Positions 48,721-58,150 of a stretch of 64,000 nt of DNA are shown here, piece by piece. The translations under genes and the position numbers were made by a program. This stretch comes from Ceriagrion tenellum (taxonomy: Eukaryota > Arthropoda > Insecta > Odonata > Coenagrionidae). The stretch lies in NCBI GenBank assembly GCA_963169105.1, contig OY720636.1, forward strand, positions 141,165,747 through 141,229,746. Direction: 5' to 3'. Positions within the stretch are counted from its first letter, which is position 1, and each line of letters starts with the position of its first letter. The notes below the pieces were generated by a model. It was not told where the DNA came from. It was given only the letters and a program-made list of their open reading frames with translations, and did not search any database.

Positions 48721-48750
48721 CTGATGATGCCGTAAAGCGGTGAAATGCTT
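48721..48750 (+). ncRNA. Hammerhead-like core motif
   Basis: CTGATGA, then TG and CCGTAAAGCGG (a 3-bp stem with a short loop), then T and GAAATG reproduces the two invariant boxes and stem II of a hammerhead ribozyme core. I could not place stem I or a clean NUH cleavage triplet. The same arrangement is present in the terminal blocks of the Penelope-like element at the right end. Confidence 0.3.
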
Positions 48751-49382
48751 CGCGCAAAGAAAGTACTGTCGAATTGGTCAAAGTATTTTACTTTGTTTTC
48801 TACACGAATAGGTTTTTTTTAAATGTTCTGTTACGAGCATAGCAACGTCAGGCAAATTAGACGAGGGAAAGGGATAAGGCGTTCTGACTATGATTCTTTG
48901 AGTCAGTACAAGCGCTGAATTGAGGAGGCAAGGATTAATCATACGAATAATTGAGAGACCCTTGAGTGAAAATGCAAAAGGGAGACGTCACTTTGCTCCA
49001 GTTTGGTTACAAAGTTGTCCAAAATCGATTGTATTCTTCCTTCAATACAGGTCTTCCCAACGTAAACAAGCCCGCCATTTTTGTGTTCTCCATTAGCATT
49101 AAATAGGTTGTTCAACATTTTTGTTGATTAGGCAGAGCATTTGTATTCGAAATAACGACTAGAGTCGCAGGTTTAGTCGGGCGTGCTTTGGTAGTAAATG
49201 CACAGAGCGGCCGAGAGGTGGAAATGGTCAATAAGACCAGAACTTTAGAGCCACGGATGTATCGAATCGGACGACCGTAGTGAAGTCAAATTTCGAGTAC
49301 ACCTCGAGCTTTGGAGATCCCACGCAGCAACACTATAATTCACTCCACTTTCTCAGGCGAGATATCGTAGAACAGCATAATG

Positions 49383-49533
49383 AGTAATGAAGCTCAAACG
49401 ATTTCGTACTGTCTACTAATTTTTATTTCACCTCTTGCTACACGTGTTTCGACTGCTAGTCAGTCGAAACGCGTGTAGCAAGAGGTGAAATAAAAATTAG
49501 TAGACAGTACGAAATCGTTTGAGCTTCATTACT
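49383..49533. repeat. 151-bp near-perfect hairpin (73-bp arms, 5-base loop)
   Basis: Left arm 49383-49455, loop CTAGT, right arm 49461-49533, with one mismatch (ACACG against GCGTG side). Outside the arms the match stops at once. The 12-mer ACTATAATTCAC occurs both at 49332-49343 and at 49531-49542, overlapping the end of the right arm. Arms contain AGTCGAAACGCGTG, GCAAGAGGTGAAATAAAAAT and TCGTTTGAGCTTCATTACT. There is no coding capacity. Confidence 0.95.
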
Positions 49534-49654
49534 ATAATTCACATCACGAATAAAATTCAAAGCAAACCAAGACGTTGAGCTAAAGTTTTCTTCGAGCAAA
49601 TGGTGGGAGTCAAGCACTCAGATGATGAGAAATAGTTGGAGGATACACATTCGG

Positions 49655-50010
49655 TTAAGATATCTCGGAAAATTCCGATCCCGCCAGAATCAGGGTTACC
49701 AGGGGAATATTTAATTGGGTTGGATATTTGGGGAGGCGACCGACAGCTAAGGTCATTTGCGCCATAGGGAATAGGTAAGTCAGGAAGAGTGGATAGAAAC
49801 CCGGCGTCGGCATTAGCCTGCTCTTAACGAAAGGCGCCAAGGGGACAACGGTTTAACGTCTCATCCGACAGACGGAGTGTTGTACTTGAAGTGCCCTCCA
49901 CAAGACACTCAAGTTGGGATCAGGTTTCCTGTGATAAACATCCTCCTCTGCAGGGATTTGAACCCTGGCCGTCCGCATGGTTAGCCAGTGTTCTAGGAGA
50001 ATATTTAAGT
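49655..50010 (-). repeat. tRNA-derived SINE with LINE-like 3' end
   Basis: The minus strand starts with ACACTGGCTAACCATGCGGA (A-box side) and AGGGTTCAAATCCCTGC (B box, T-loop stem). The body has GAGACGTTAAACCGTTGTCC, then CCTTGGCGCCTTTCGTTAAG, AGCAGGCTAATGCCGACGCC and GGGTTTCTATCCACTC. The 3' part has GCGCAAATGACCTTAGCTGT, then CGGTCGCCTCCCC. The body recurs at 55600-55800. The 3' part resembles the 3' end of the I-clade LINE at about 17356-17410. Confidence 0.75.
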
Positions 50011-50444
50011 AGTCTCTAATTACATCTAAAGAGCTAAAACAATTGACCAAATTAGTTATGAGGATAGTTAGAGCGAAATATCATTTCACCTAAAATGCAA
50101 TGAATTTGTTCTGTTGTCTGTCAAAGCTATATTATTCTCTCACTTTAAAAAAATATCTCACCTTACCTAATGTGCCAAAATATCTTCCATGTATACCGTA
50201 TTACATTTCGAGATATTTGTTAAAAAAAACAAGAGCCTTTTAACATGGACAGTGGCACGAGGGTATGCAACACAGGGAGATATTATTTAAAGAAATAGAA
50301 TATCTAACTCGTACATTTTGGCAAAAATTTGAACGTGTATAGCTTGAATATTTTCTCGAATGATTTTATTATCAAATCAATTACTCACCGTAGTATTTTT
50401 TATTGAATCGCAAAACAGTCTTTTGTTGTAAAGGCTTTTTCCAA
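50011..50444. other. No gene recognised
   Basis: Very AT-rich spacer before the tandem duplication. Confidence 0.4.
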
Positions 50445-50865
50445 GCACGTCATGAAAAAATGAGTGCAATTAATTACTTAAGCAAGCATATGTAGTTAAT
50501 AACTGCGAATATTAGTCATGTCAAAAAATTTCTTGCGCTTTTTGTATAAAATATTTACTTCATTGTCATTACAGCTGCTCAAATAAAAAAACAAAATTAA
50601 AATATGGTCTCCGTTATGAGTAGGAAAAAATTTGCTTCGGCCACCACAATTGCGGATCGCACGTCACGAACAATGAGTGAAATTAATTACTTAAGCAGGC
50701 AATTGTTGTTAATAACTGCAAATATTAGTCATATTAAGCAACTTTTGAGCAATTAGTATAAAATATTTACTTCATATTTCTTGTAGCAGCTGAAATAAAA
50801 AAACAGAATTCAAATGTGGTCTCCGTTATGAGTTGGAAAAAATCTCGCTCCGGCCACCATAAGCT
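50445..50865. repeat. 214-bp tandem duplication
   Basis: Unit 1 is 50445-50658 and unit 2 is 50659-50865. Both begin GCACGTCA and share ATTAATTACTTAAGCA, TTAATAACTGC, AATATTAGTCAT, TATAAAATATTTACTTCAT and TGGTCTCCGTTATGAGT, ending GGCCACCA. Identity is roughly 80-85% by eye, with small indels. Confidence 0.85.
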
Positions 50866-51046
50866 GAAACACTACCGAACTGAAGAATATACAAAAAAAT
50901 CTTCCCTCCTTCGCACCATTTGTGATTGCAAAAGAAATACAGTGCGAGGCACAATTTTTGGTATTTATTATTTGCTTTTTCTTTCTTCCTTCATTTAAAA
51001 TTCCTTTTCCCTATCCCCTTGCCCTATGCATTGTTTGTAATCCTAG

Positions 51047-51144
51047 CACATCCCCCCTCGGTACGCCCCCCTTCGGCCGAGCAACGTGAGAATGTACTCG
51101 TTCCATTTGGGCCAGAGGGTTTCGAGTGTCTGCCGCACATTCAA
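51047..51144 (+). CDS. Candidate internal coding exon, gene unknown
   Basis: A pyrimidine-rich tract and TCCTAG at 51041-51046 precede it, and the donor CAA|GTAAGC at 51145 follows. The 98-bp exon, entered in phase 1 and left in phase 0, encodes HPPSVRPPSAEQRENV, then LVPFGPEGFECLPHIQ. The residue pattern and GC-rich codon use differ from the AT-rich flanks. The frame stays open past the donor for 25 more codons, with a Ser-rich run typical of intron read-through. I do not recognise the protein. It could belong to the plus-strand gene starting at 37305, but phases show they are not adjacent exons. Confidence 0.4.
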
Positions 51145-53739
51145 GTAAGCAATTCTTCTTCATCTAAAGCTGCAACTTATGATGACCTGCGAGCCACATC
51201 TAGGGTTTTTGGCAGAGGGTGAGCTATCACCAACATTCAAAATGCTACACCATATTTAAGAAAATGTGACTAAGAATCCTGATGAATTAGCAGAAACCAA
51301 CTTAAATTTATCAGAAGGCAAAATTTCTCAAATATGAGCTTCTCTAAAGCTATGCTACTGATGTAAAACTGTGTTCTTCTTCACAATTCTTTACAATTAC
51401 ACAAATGCACAGGTATATGAGAGTTACACCGTGAGCATGCTCGGCCTGCTGCTAGTACTTGGGATCAGATAAGGATACAAATATTGGCGATTTGATCAAT
51501 TAACTAGCTACCCTTCCTATTGAAAACTTAGTTCATAGCTTCATTGGAATCTGTTATCCTCTTAAATCGTTCGCGGGAAAAAGGACATTTTCAACCTGTC
51601 CGTTCTACATTCTCTTTACCCCATTTTATTCTCATGATCTAACCTACCGTAGTATGCCGTAGTCTATAAGATGTTATTTACGTCTTCAGAAAATAAGTTG
51701 GTTTGGAACTGACTTAACATAATAAATTTTCAAAAGAATAGTCCAAATTTCAATCGAGGGTATGATGGCAATTCTCCCCTTAGCTGTTACATAACGTCAA
51801 GGACAAAAACGAGATTACCATTGCAACCTTTATTGCGTGTTGCCGAATTTTCTACTCTTTATTTCCTCGCCGTTGACGCATATTCCGGGCATTTTGGTGA
51901 ATAAAAAGGTTTAATTACACATGAATCATAATTCCTCCCGATCAAAGAGCCAATGTGAGCGCGGAATACCTGAGAGGAAAATCGTTTCGCTTTACCCAAG
52001 ACTCGACCCCGAATTCCCTCGATATTGTGTCAAGCGATCAGCAGTCGAGTTACCGAGGCGTCCTTTCGGTTTCGTGCGAGGTTCTAGTCTCGGTCGAGTC
52101 GAATAATTTTTCCTCGACGGAATTTGGTCCTTGTGGGGACTTGTGGGTGAATCAATAAAGGCAACACCGTGACAAAAGTGCGTCCATGACAATAGTGCTG
52201 TGGACCAAAATGTAGCATTATTATAATCACGTCCAGGGCGGTTTGGGGTAGAGACTCACGTGTCCAAAGAGACCATTATGGCGGCCTTTGTTTAATCATG
52301 CGATTGTAAAAAAGAAATTTCTAAGCCAAATCACCATATTTAAACCTCGCTATTATCATGGAGTCTTGACCCGGGGTCTTAAAAATTTAGCCAGCGCAGC
52401 GTGAGAATATACTTCGGCGGTAAGACGCAAAAGAGCGTCTTTTTCATTTTCGGAGATAAACCAACTGTTGCTTGTCCTCACGATGCCCCTGCTTTGCTAT
52501 TTTAGAATTTATGTAATCTGGAAGCTATTAGTGGCCTTAAAGAGAGCGTTTAATGCGGCTAGAGGATGTTGGAAGCCGCGAATAGCCCCATCGCAGTAGG
52601 CGCAAAAGGCTGATGTCATTCTCCTCCCTTGCGGTTTTCTCTTTTCCACAACACTTCCTCGCCCGAATATTATTTCTGTCACTAATATATTCTAAGGGAA
52701 GACTCGTACATCCGGTCAGCAACAGCGAGTAGGTCTCGGTGACAGTAGAGGCTCTGGATTCGAGCTGAAAGACGTAAAAAAGACACTGCAACTAATTGGG
52801 TTTGCCTGATTACGCATTAAATAACCCCATCCCAGGTTTTGTGATCGTGTCCAGTTGCTGTGCTTTGCAGTTGGGCAGTAAAACTGCGACCTATTACCGT
52901 TTCATTTACCCATTAACCCCGGCAGTTTATTAGGCTTCAATTATTACAAGGAACCGGCCCTCTGGTTTCCCTGACGCAGGAGACGACTCGCTTCTTCTCG
53001 TCAGCGCAAAAATCAACGGAACCCTAGCTGTGATTCCGATGAAAAATAAAGTATTCAACATACATGAAAGTGAGTTGCATCAAAGTTTAGTTTATAGCAT
53101 TAAGTCGTATAATTCACACATCCCTAAATATGGTGTAAATAAATCGAAGACTGTTAATCTAGCACTTTTCATAAATTTTCTATGACAGGCTACTGAAGAC
53201 ATACTCACGACTAAAGAACTAAATATTACTTAAGAACTTTACAATGCCATTAAATTGATGGAGTTAAGTATTACTATGTAGAAATTTAATACGTTCAGCA
53301 CGATGAATAGAAACAAAATTACTCACTTTTTTATTTCCCCTATTGACTTCGTTTTTCACCCATGGAAAAACTTAACCATGGGTGCCAAAGAGGAGTGTTG
53401 TAAACATTGCACTGTAAATTTATGCTAATCATTACCATGATATTTTCTTTCGAGTGTACAAAAACACGATTCGGGCGGGTAGATCTCGCAAATTTTCATA
53501 AGGTGCATGGTGTGCGGGCTCATGGGCTGCCTGGCCGGGTCTAGCGACCGTCTACTTCGGATAATAGCCCGGTTACACAGGAGCCATGATTAGTTGCCCA
53601 ATTATCGAATCGTTTGTCTACCCCGCCGTCTGGCCAAAGATGCACGTGGTGCTGAAATATTGGAAGCCATTTTCCGCGAAGTTTTATGAGGGGAGAACTT
53701 TTAATGAGGGATTCAAACAGATGATCTTACTTCAAGCCA
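51145..53739. other. No gene recognised
   Basis: Mixed composition. Overlapping frames at 51921-52192 on both strands lack domains. A fragment near 52270-52320 resembles 42320-42370. The plus frame at 53586-53903 starts with CPIIESFVYPAVWPKMHVVL but has no recognised family. Confidence 0.35.
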
Positions 53740-54660
53740 TTGGTGTGTGCTGTGTGTCGAATACCTCCATTTGTTCGTCTCCTTTCTCCCTCTCTCTGCG
53801 CTTCGCCGCCATCACTCCTCTCCATTCTCCCCTCTTCCTCTCCTTCTTTCCCACTCTCCTCATCCACGTACATACGCACGTGCCATCCTTAGTTCCTCCT
53901 TGAAACCTCCGCGGAGTCATCGCCGCCATCCTTGGGCAAATACTGTCGGGATCCACCACTTGATACTCCCCCATCGGGAGGGAGAGTCCTTAGCCCGCTA
54001 TCTCATTTTGGAGTCTAAAGGATTTATCGCGAGGTGAGAGCGCTTATTGAAGGGGGAAGGCTGGTGGATCTTAGAGAAACAGAAATAAGTGCATAAGTCC
54101 GCGGAGCGTAAATAAACAATGGGACGAATAAACTGTATTTGGGGAGGGGTTGATGTTGTTTCCTACGCCACTCTTCCCTACATCTCTCCCCTCGTCCCCC
54201 CGCCCCCGTCTTATCTTTTCGCCATATTTGCTCCGCTTTCGAATAAAAAGGCGTCGGGTCGAATGGGGGAACCAATCAGTGCAATAGGCCTACTCGGTTC
54301 TCCGGCATTTTTCGGACGCCGCGTCGCCTTCTTCGGAAGGACGTCGACGCAAGGGAAGAAAGATCGCGGAGTGTGCGAGTACCTGCCTCAAGTAGCGGAC
54401 GCCCGGCGATGCTGTTACTTTCGCCCGCTCGAAGATAGTCGCGATTTTCGTTGTTCTTCTATTTTTTTCGCTCTTTTAGAAATGGAAGTTACTTCGTTCG
54501 CGATTTTCGTCGTCCTGCGTGAATTCAACAGGTTGGTGGTCTCAGTGATGGTGTTTTGTTTTTGTTGGTCATTCGGGGAGGCGACTGGCAGCTCAAAGTT
54601 CGGGGGGTTGGTTGTTCTGTCGAGACTCGGCACGGTCGATCCTCGGAAAAACCGTGAGTG
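53740..54660 (+). other. GC-rich block with a 192-codon open frame; possible promoter or non-coding first exon
   Basis: C/T-rich at 53760-53900 and CpG-rich at 54260-54650. The plus frame 54119-54697 is open, but its minus strand is also open over much of it and the peptide has no domain, so composition is the likelier cause. An initiator-like TCAGTGAT is at 54541 and a donor-like ACC|GTGAGT at 54654, which would fit a short non-coding exon of a plus-strand gene. Part of it (GGGGAGGCGACTGGCAGCT, 54574-54592) resembles the SINE at 49.7 kb, which weakens the exon reading. Confidence 0.25.
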
Positions 54661-55599
54661 CGATGTCATAGCCAAAGACAAACATTTCAACTTTTGAATT
54701 ACCTTAATTGTAGTTTTCGTGGCTGTGATGTCAGTGTCCAGTCTCGGAAATTCCGTGGCTGTACAGCATAATCCCCCACGTCATTGGTAACATTTCAATA
54801 TCTCCTTACTGGTAAGAATAAAATCTCAATAGTAAATTTCCACACTGATTAAATAAACACAGTCCATGGTTTCGACACTTAATGTCATTCAAGTTACAAA
54901 AATTACCTTTTTGATTCTATATATTCCCCCTTGCAAAACACAGTAAGGTGGGGGAGGGTGGGTTCTGACGATGGAGAGGGTAAGGAAGGGATAATACAGA
55001 GGTGGGGGGCTTCAAAGTAACGTAATAACAGGTAAACAATAGTGGAGGAAACCAGAAAAAAGAAGAACAGAACAAACGGAGTTTACTATTGAGTTTTTAT
55101 TCTTGCCAGTTTGGATATTGAATATTTCCACAAAGTTACGCCTGAAACTCTTTCATAATTTCAATATCTGGTTAATTCCAACCACAAGATTTTTAAAGAT
55201 AAAATTTTTGTTAACTTAAAAATTTAAGTAATAGTTTGGACTTTGTATATGAATTCAGACTCTCAATTAGTTGAACTGTGCTTCAATCATATTTGGTAGT
55301 GAAATTAAATAAACTTGGCGACTTCCGCATTAGTTCAATTGTAGTTACCATTGATACTAATCTATAGAACAATAAAAGTGTTGAAACAGGTCTGGGGTAT
55401 TTATTTATATAACAGGATGTAAGTTTTAAAGACTATTTCTATTTACAATCTAATATGAACTCTAAATTCCACGAAGTCAATTCGCGACCCATTGAAGTAT
55501 GTACAGGATAAAAAGTATTCAGTATAGAAGTCTTCAGTTTGCGCCCCGGTAAAATATATTAAATCAGTGATAGTGATATCGGTTCTTTGAATTAGTTGG
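54661..55599. other. No gene recognised
   Basis: AT-rich, with a G-rich run near 54945-55010. Nothing else seen. Confidence 0.4.
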
Positions 55600-55805
55600 A
55601 GAGATGTTAAGGAATGGAATTTATAAGAAGAGGGGAGGAATGGTGGACAGAAATCTGGCGTCAGCGTTGACCTTTACTCTACACGAAAGGCGCCATAAGA
55701 TGTTACGTCGCTCTCTACCGGACACTATCGAGATTGGAACCTAGGCCTTCGTGATAGGAAACTATTTCTCTAGCCACGACAGCGGCCTGATCTCCGTCGC
55801 AAAAT
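55600..55805 (-). repeat. tRNA-derived SINE, second copy of the 49.7 kb family
   Basis: The minus strand reads CTGTCGTGGCTAGAGAAATA (A-box side), TAGGTTCCAATCTCG (B box), then GCGCCTTTCGTGTAGAGTAA, GGTCAACGCTGACGCCAGAT and TTCTGTCCACC. It lacks the LINE-like 3' segment of the 49.7 kb copy. Confidence 0.65.
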
Positions 55806-56640
55806 GATGTTGGCACGGTGATCCACTCAGTTTGGATGGTTTGGGATGCGAGATATAATCCAGGAGACCGCGCATTTCAATGCAGATGATCCGAGTTTTC
55901 GTCGGATTTACATCATCAAGATCTCACGGATATTGTCCGAAACCGCAACCTTTATATAAATAGCTTTAAATGCATTTAAATGGTCTGGACGGAAACCGCA
56001 AGGAGACGGTGGGGAAAGGGGAAGCAAGCGGAAAACTTCTTAATGCGAAGTTCTTCTTCTAAGTATGATCGTAATGACTCCAGGTTGATGATTGAATTAC
56101 CGTCCGCTATTATCCAATTCTCATTTTTGTTGATTTTTTGGGTAGTGTTTTTTTAAATAAACGTGGCTACAAGTGATTAGGCCTCGCCATTTAATGTATG
56201 CCACCCTGCTGTTTTGTACTTGTTAGTTCAATCATTATAGAAGAGTCTGTATTTATCCATTGCTTTGGCGATATCTCTTGTCATTGATTTCGCTTGCTGA
56301 AACGAAGAGTTGTCTCCTGAACAACATCTGCTGTGAATCTTGTATATTGGCGAGGAGTATTCACAAATCAAACATAATTTGATTGGAAAAAATACTATTC
56401 TTGTCTCGTTACATACCAATAGTTCATAATAGTTCATAAGTTGCATCATTGGAATGACTTTGTGATTTCAAATCAGAAATGCCGTGTAGTAAGTTCAGGC
56501 AAATCCATTTAGTGCACGAGAAATGTTACTAGTTAACGGTAAGACTGGAAACACAGACAATGTAACTTTCCCAGGTATTATAAGTATTAAGCGTAGTTTG
56601 CTATTGCAATATCTCTTGTATTTCGCTCTTTGAAATTTAC
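55806..56640. other. No gene recognised
   Basis: AT-rich spacer upstream of the SLC25-type gene. Open frame 56228-56449 (minus) has no domain. Confidence 0.4.
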
Positions 56641-57017
56641 GGTCCCCCTTTTGCTGCCGTGAAGCAGGAAGACTTCCGAGGACCGGAAATCAGAACGGGG
56701 GTGCGACGTCGCGCGGTTTCTCGTTCGCTCGTGAATGTCTTATCAGTCTGTCTGCGGTTTCATTGAATCTCCATAAACACTCCGCCCTCTGGGTGGACCT
56801 GAGAATAATCCCCAACCTCCCCCATCCTTTTTTCCCCCCTCTTTTTGTCATTTCCGATTCTCAAAGACAACAAAAGGCTGAGGAAGAGTCGCTTATTCAT
56901 GGAGTCTTCGCGAGCAGCTCATAAGTGCATCTGCTCCCGTGAGAAATCCGATTGTGCGGCTAATTCCGGCGGTCCGTTCGCTGTTCCTGTGTCAAGCACC
57001 TCTCATCCGACATCGCC
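56641..57017 (+). promoter_or_regulatory. Promoter and 5' UTR region of the SLC25A29-like gene
   Basis: A CpG-rich stretch (GTGCGACGTCGCGCGG at about 56700) precedes an arthropod-type initiator TATCAGTCTG, with the A at 56745. No TATA box lies 30 bases upstream. If used, the 5' UTR would be about 270 bases. The initiator call is motif-based only. Confidence 0.35.
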
Positions 57018-57051
57018 ATGGCGCTGGACTTCGCAGCTGGTTGCTTGGGAG
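57018..57051 (+). CDS. Mitochondrial carrier, SLC25A29-type, first coding exon
   Basis: ATG at 57018 in a strong context (CATCGCCATGG) opens the peptide MALDFAAGCLG plus one base, followed by a consensus donor G|GTGAGTCC at 57052. Members of the SLC25A29 group (mitochondrial basic amino acid carriers) begin MALDF-x-AG-x2-GG and continue G-VLVGHPFDTVKVRLQ, so the next exon should start with the rest of the second Gly codon. I did not find that exon to the right in the window. The exon encodes the start of transmembrane helix 1 in the inner mitochondrial membrane. Eleven residues are few, but residue identity, start context and donor agree. Related carriers in the same clade are the main alternative. 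Confidence 0.6.
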
Positions 57052-57369
57052 GTGAGTCCACTCTTTTTATTCCTGTTCTTTTTCTCTCCGAAGCTGTCTT
57101 AGCATCCAAGTGAAATAGTGCCTTCCATTCGCTCCAGTGCTCTAATTACCATGAAATACATCTGCGCACTTGCCCTTCATTCGTAACACACCATGCGCAC
57201 TAGGTAGCGCACTTCAAAACAAGTCGAGAGCGAAGGTGATGTATGGTAAACAAAAAAAAGAATGTCGTTAATGGCCTATGCAATTGTTGTCAAGTTTTTT
57301 GAATTTCAGTTATAGCTTCAAAATTGTTTTTTTTTTCTTGCCGGACGATTCTGTTGGCACGTACGTCCC
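57052..57369 (+). other. First intron of the SLC25A29-like gene (start)
   Basis: Intron sequence with no exon seen. The intron presumably continues to or beyond the window's right edge and holds all elements listed after it. Confidence 0.4.
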
Positions 57370-57545
57370 CGGAATCCCGATAGGCTGGGCGAGCCTGTCA
57401 TCGGGTTTTCCAGGGACCGGACCAGCAGAACTTGACATACATCCATGCCCAGGGTGGTGAAAAACCCACCTAGGTGGTAGTCGAACCCGCGACCCTCAGT
57501 TCAGCAGGCGAGGACTTTACCTCGCCGCCAACGGGGCCGGCATTC
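57370..57545 (-). repeat. tRNA-derived SINE, distinct family
   Basis: The minus strand reads GCCGGCCCCGTTGGCGGCGA, GGTAAAGTCCTCGCCTGCTG, then GGTCGCGGGTTCGACTACCA (B box GGTTCGACTACC) and CCTAGGTGGG. The head resembles a tRNA with the A box near 57510-57525. It is followed by GC-rich non-tRNA sequence up to about 57345 (CGTACGTGCCAACAGAATCG). Only one copy was seen. Confidence 0.55.
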
Positions 57546-58150
57546 AAGCGATTAAGTTCTAAACTACTCTGCAATTCAAATCTTACGTTTTTACACAGTA
57601 ATTTTGAAAGAATGTAACATCTTCTTATAAATAATTCGGCCGTGTCATTCGTCCACCCACAGTGATGCCACCTATCAATAGGTTATAAAACATTTCGCCA
57701 GCGCACGTTGCTCGAATAAACGTCGTTCGTGTGCGCTCTTACTGAGTCTGATCGACGAATGGAAGGAGAGTGCGCTTTTGTGTTGCAAAGAGAATAGCGC
57801 AGGAAGTAACTTTGAATATGTATTTTGAACGAATTAATTAATTATTTGTAGAAAAATTCGGCCGTGACCCCTGTGTGCTTACGAAATGCAACATGTTGGC
57901 AGATAACTGAACGTTTCGCCCGCCCGAATCCGTGTATCCGCGCACATCGTACCGATTCATCGTCGCTTTGAGCGCTCTCAAATGCGCTAATTCGTCGTTC
58001 CTATCATATCCACATAGAAAGTTGCATCACCCATAGGTGCTCATAAAAAAGGAAGCGGGTCTCGTCTGATTTCCTTGCTTCGTTCGGGGGACGGATATGG
58101 CGCGACTCGGAAGGCACGAGACAGCGAGAGAGAGAGAGTACTTACAATAT
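57546..58150. repeat. Diverged duplication (about 57637 and 57853)
   Basis: AATTCGGCCGTG occurs at about 57637 and again at about 57853. Each is followed at similar distances by AACATTTCGCC/AACGTTTCGCC, GCGCAC and a segment with CGTCG, suggesting two diverged units about 215 bases apart. Identity outside these anchors is low. Confidence 0.35.

Noticed and set aside
57430..57545. Possible tRNA gene
   Set aside because: The B box is present, but no consistent cloverleaf could be drawn and GC-rich non-tRNA sequence follows directly.
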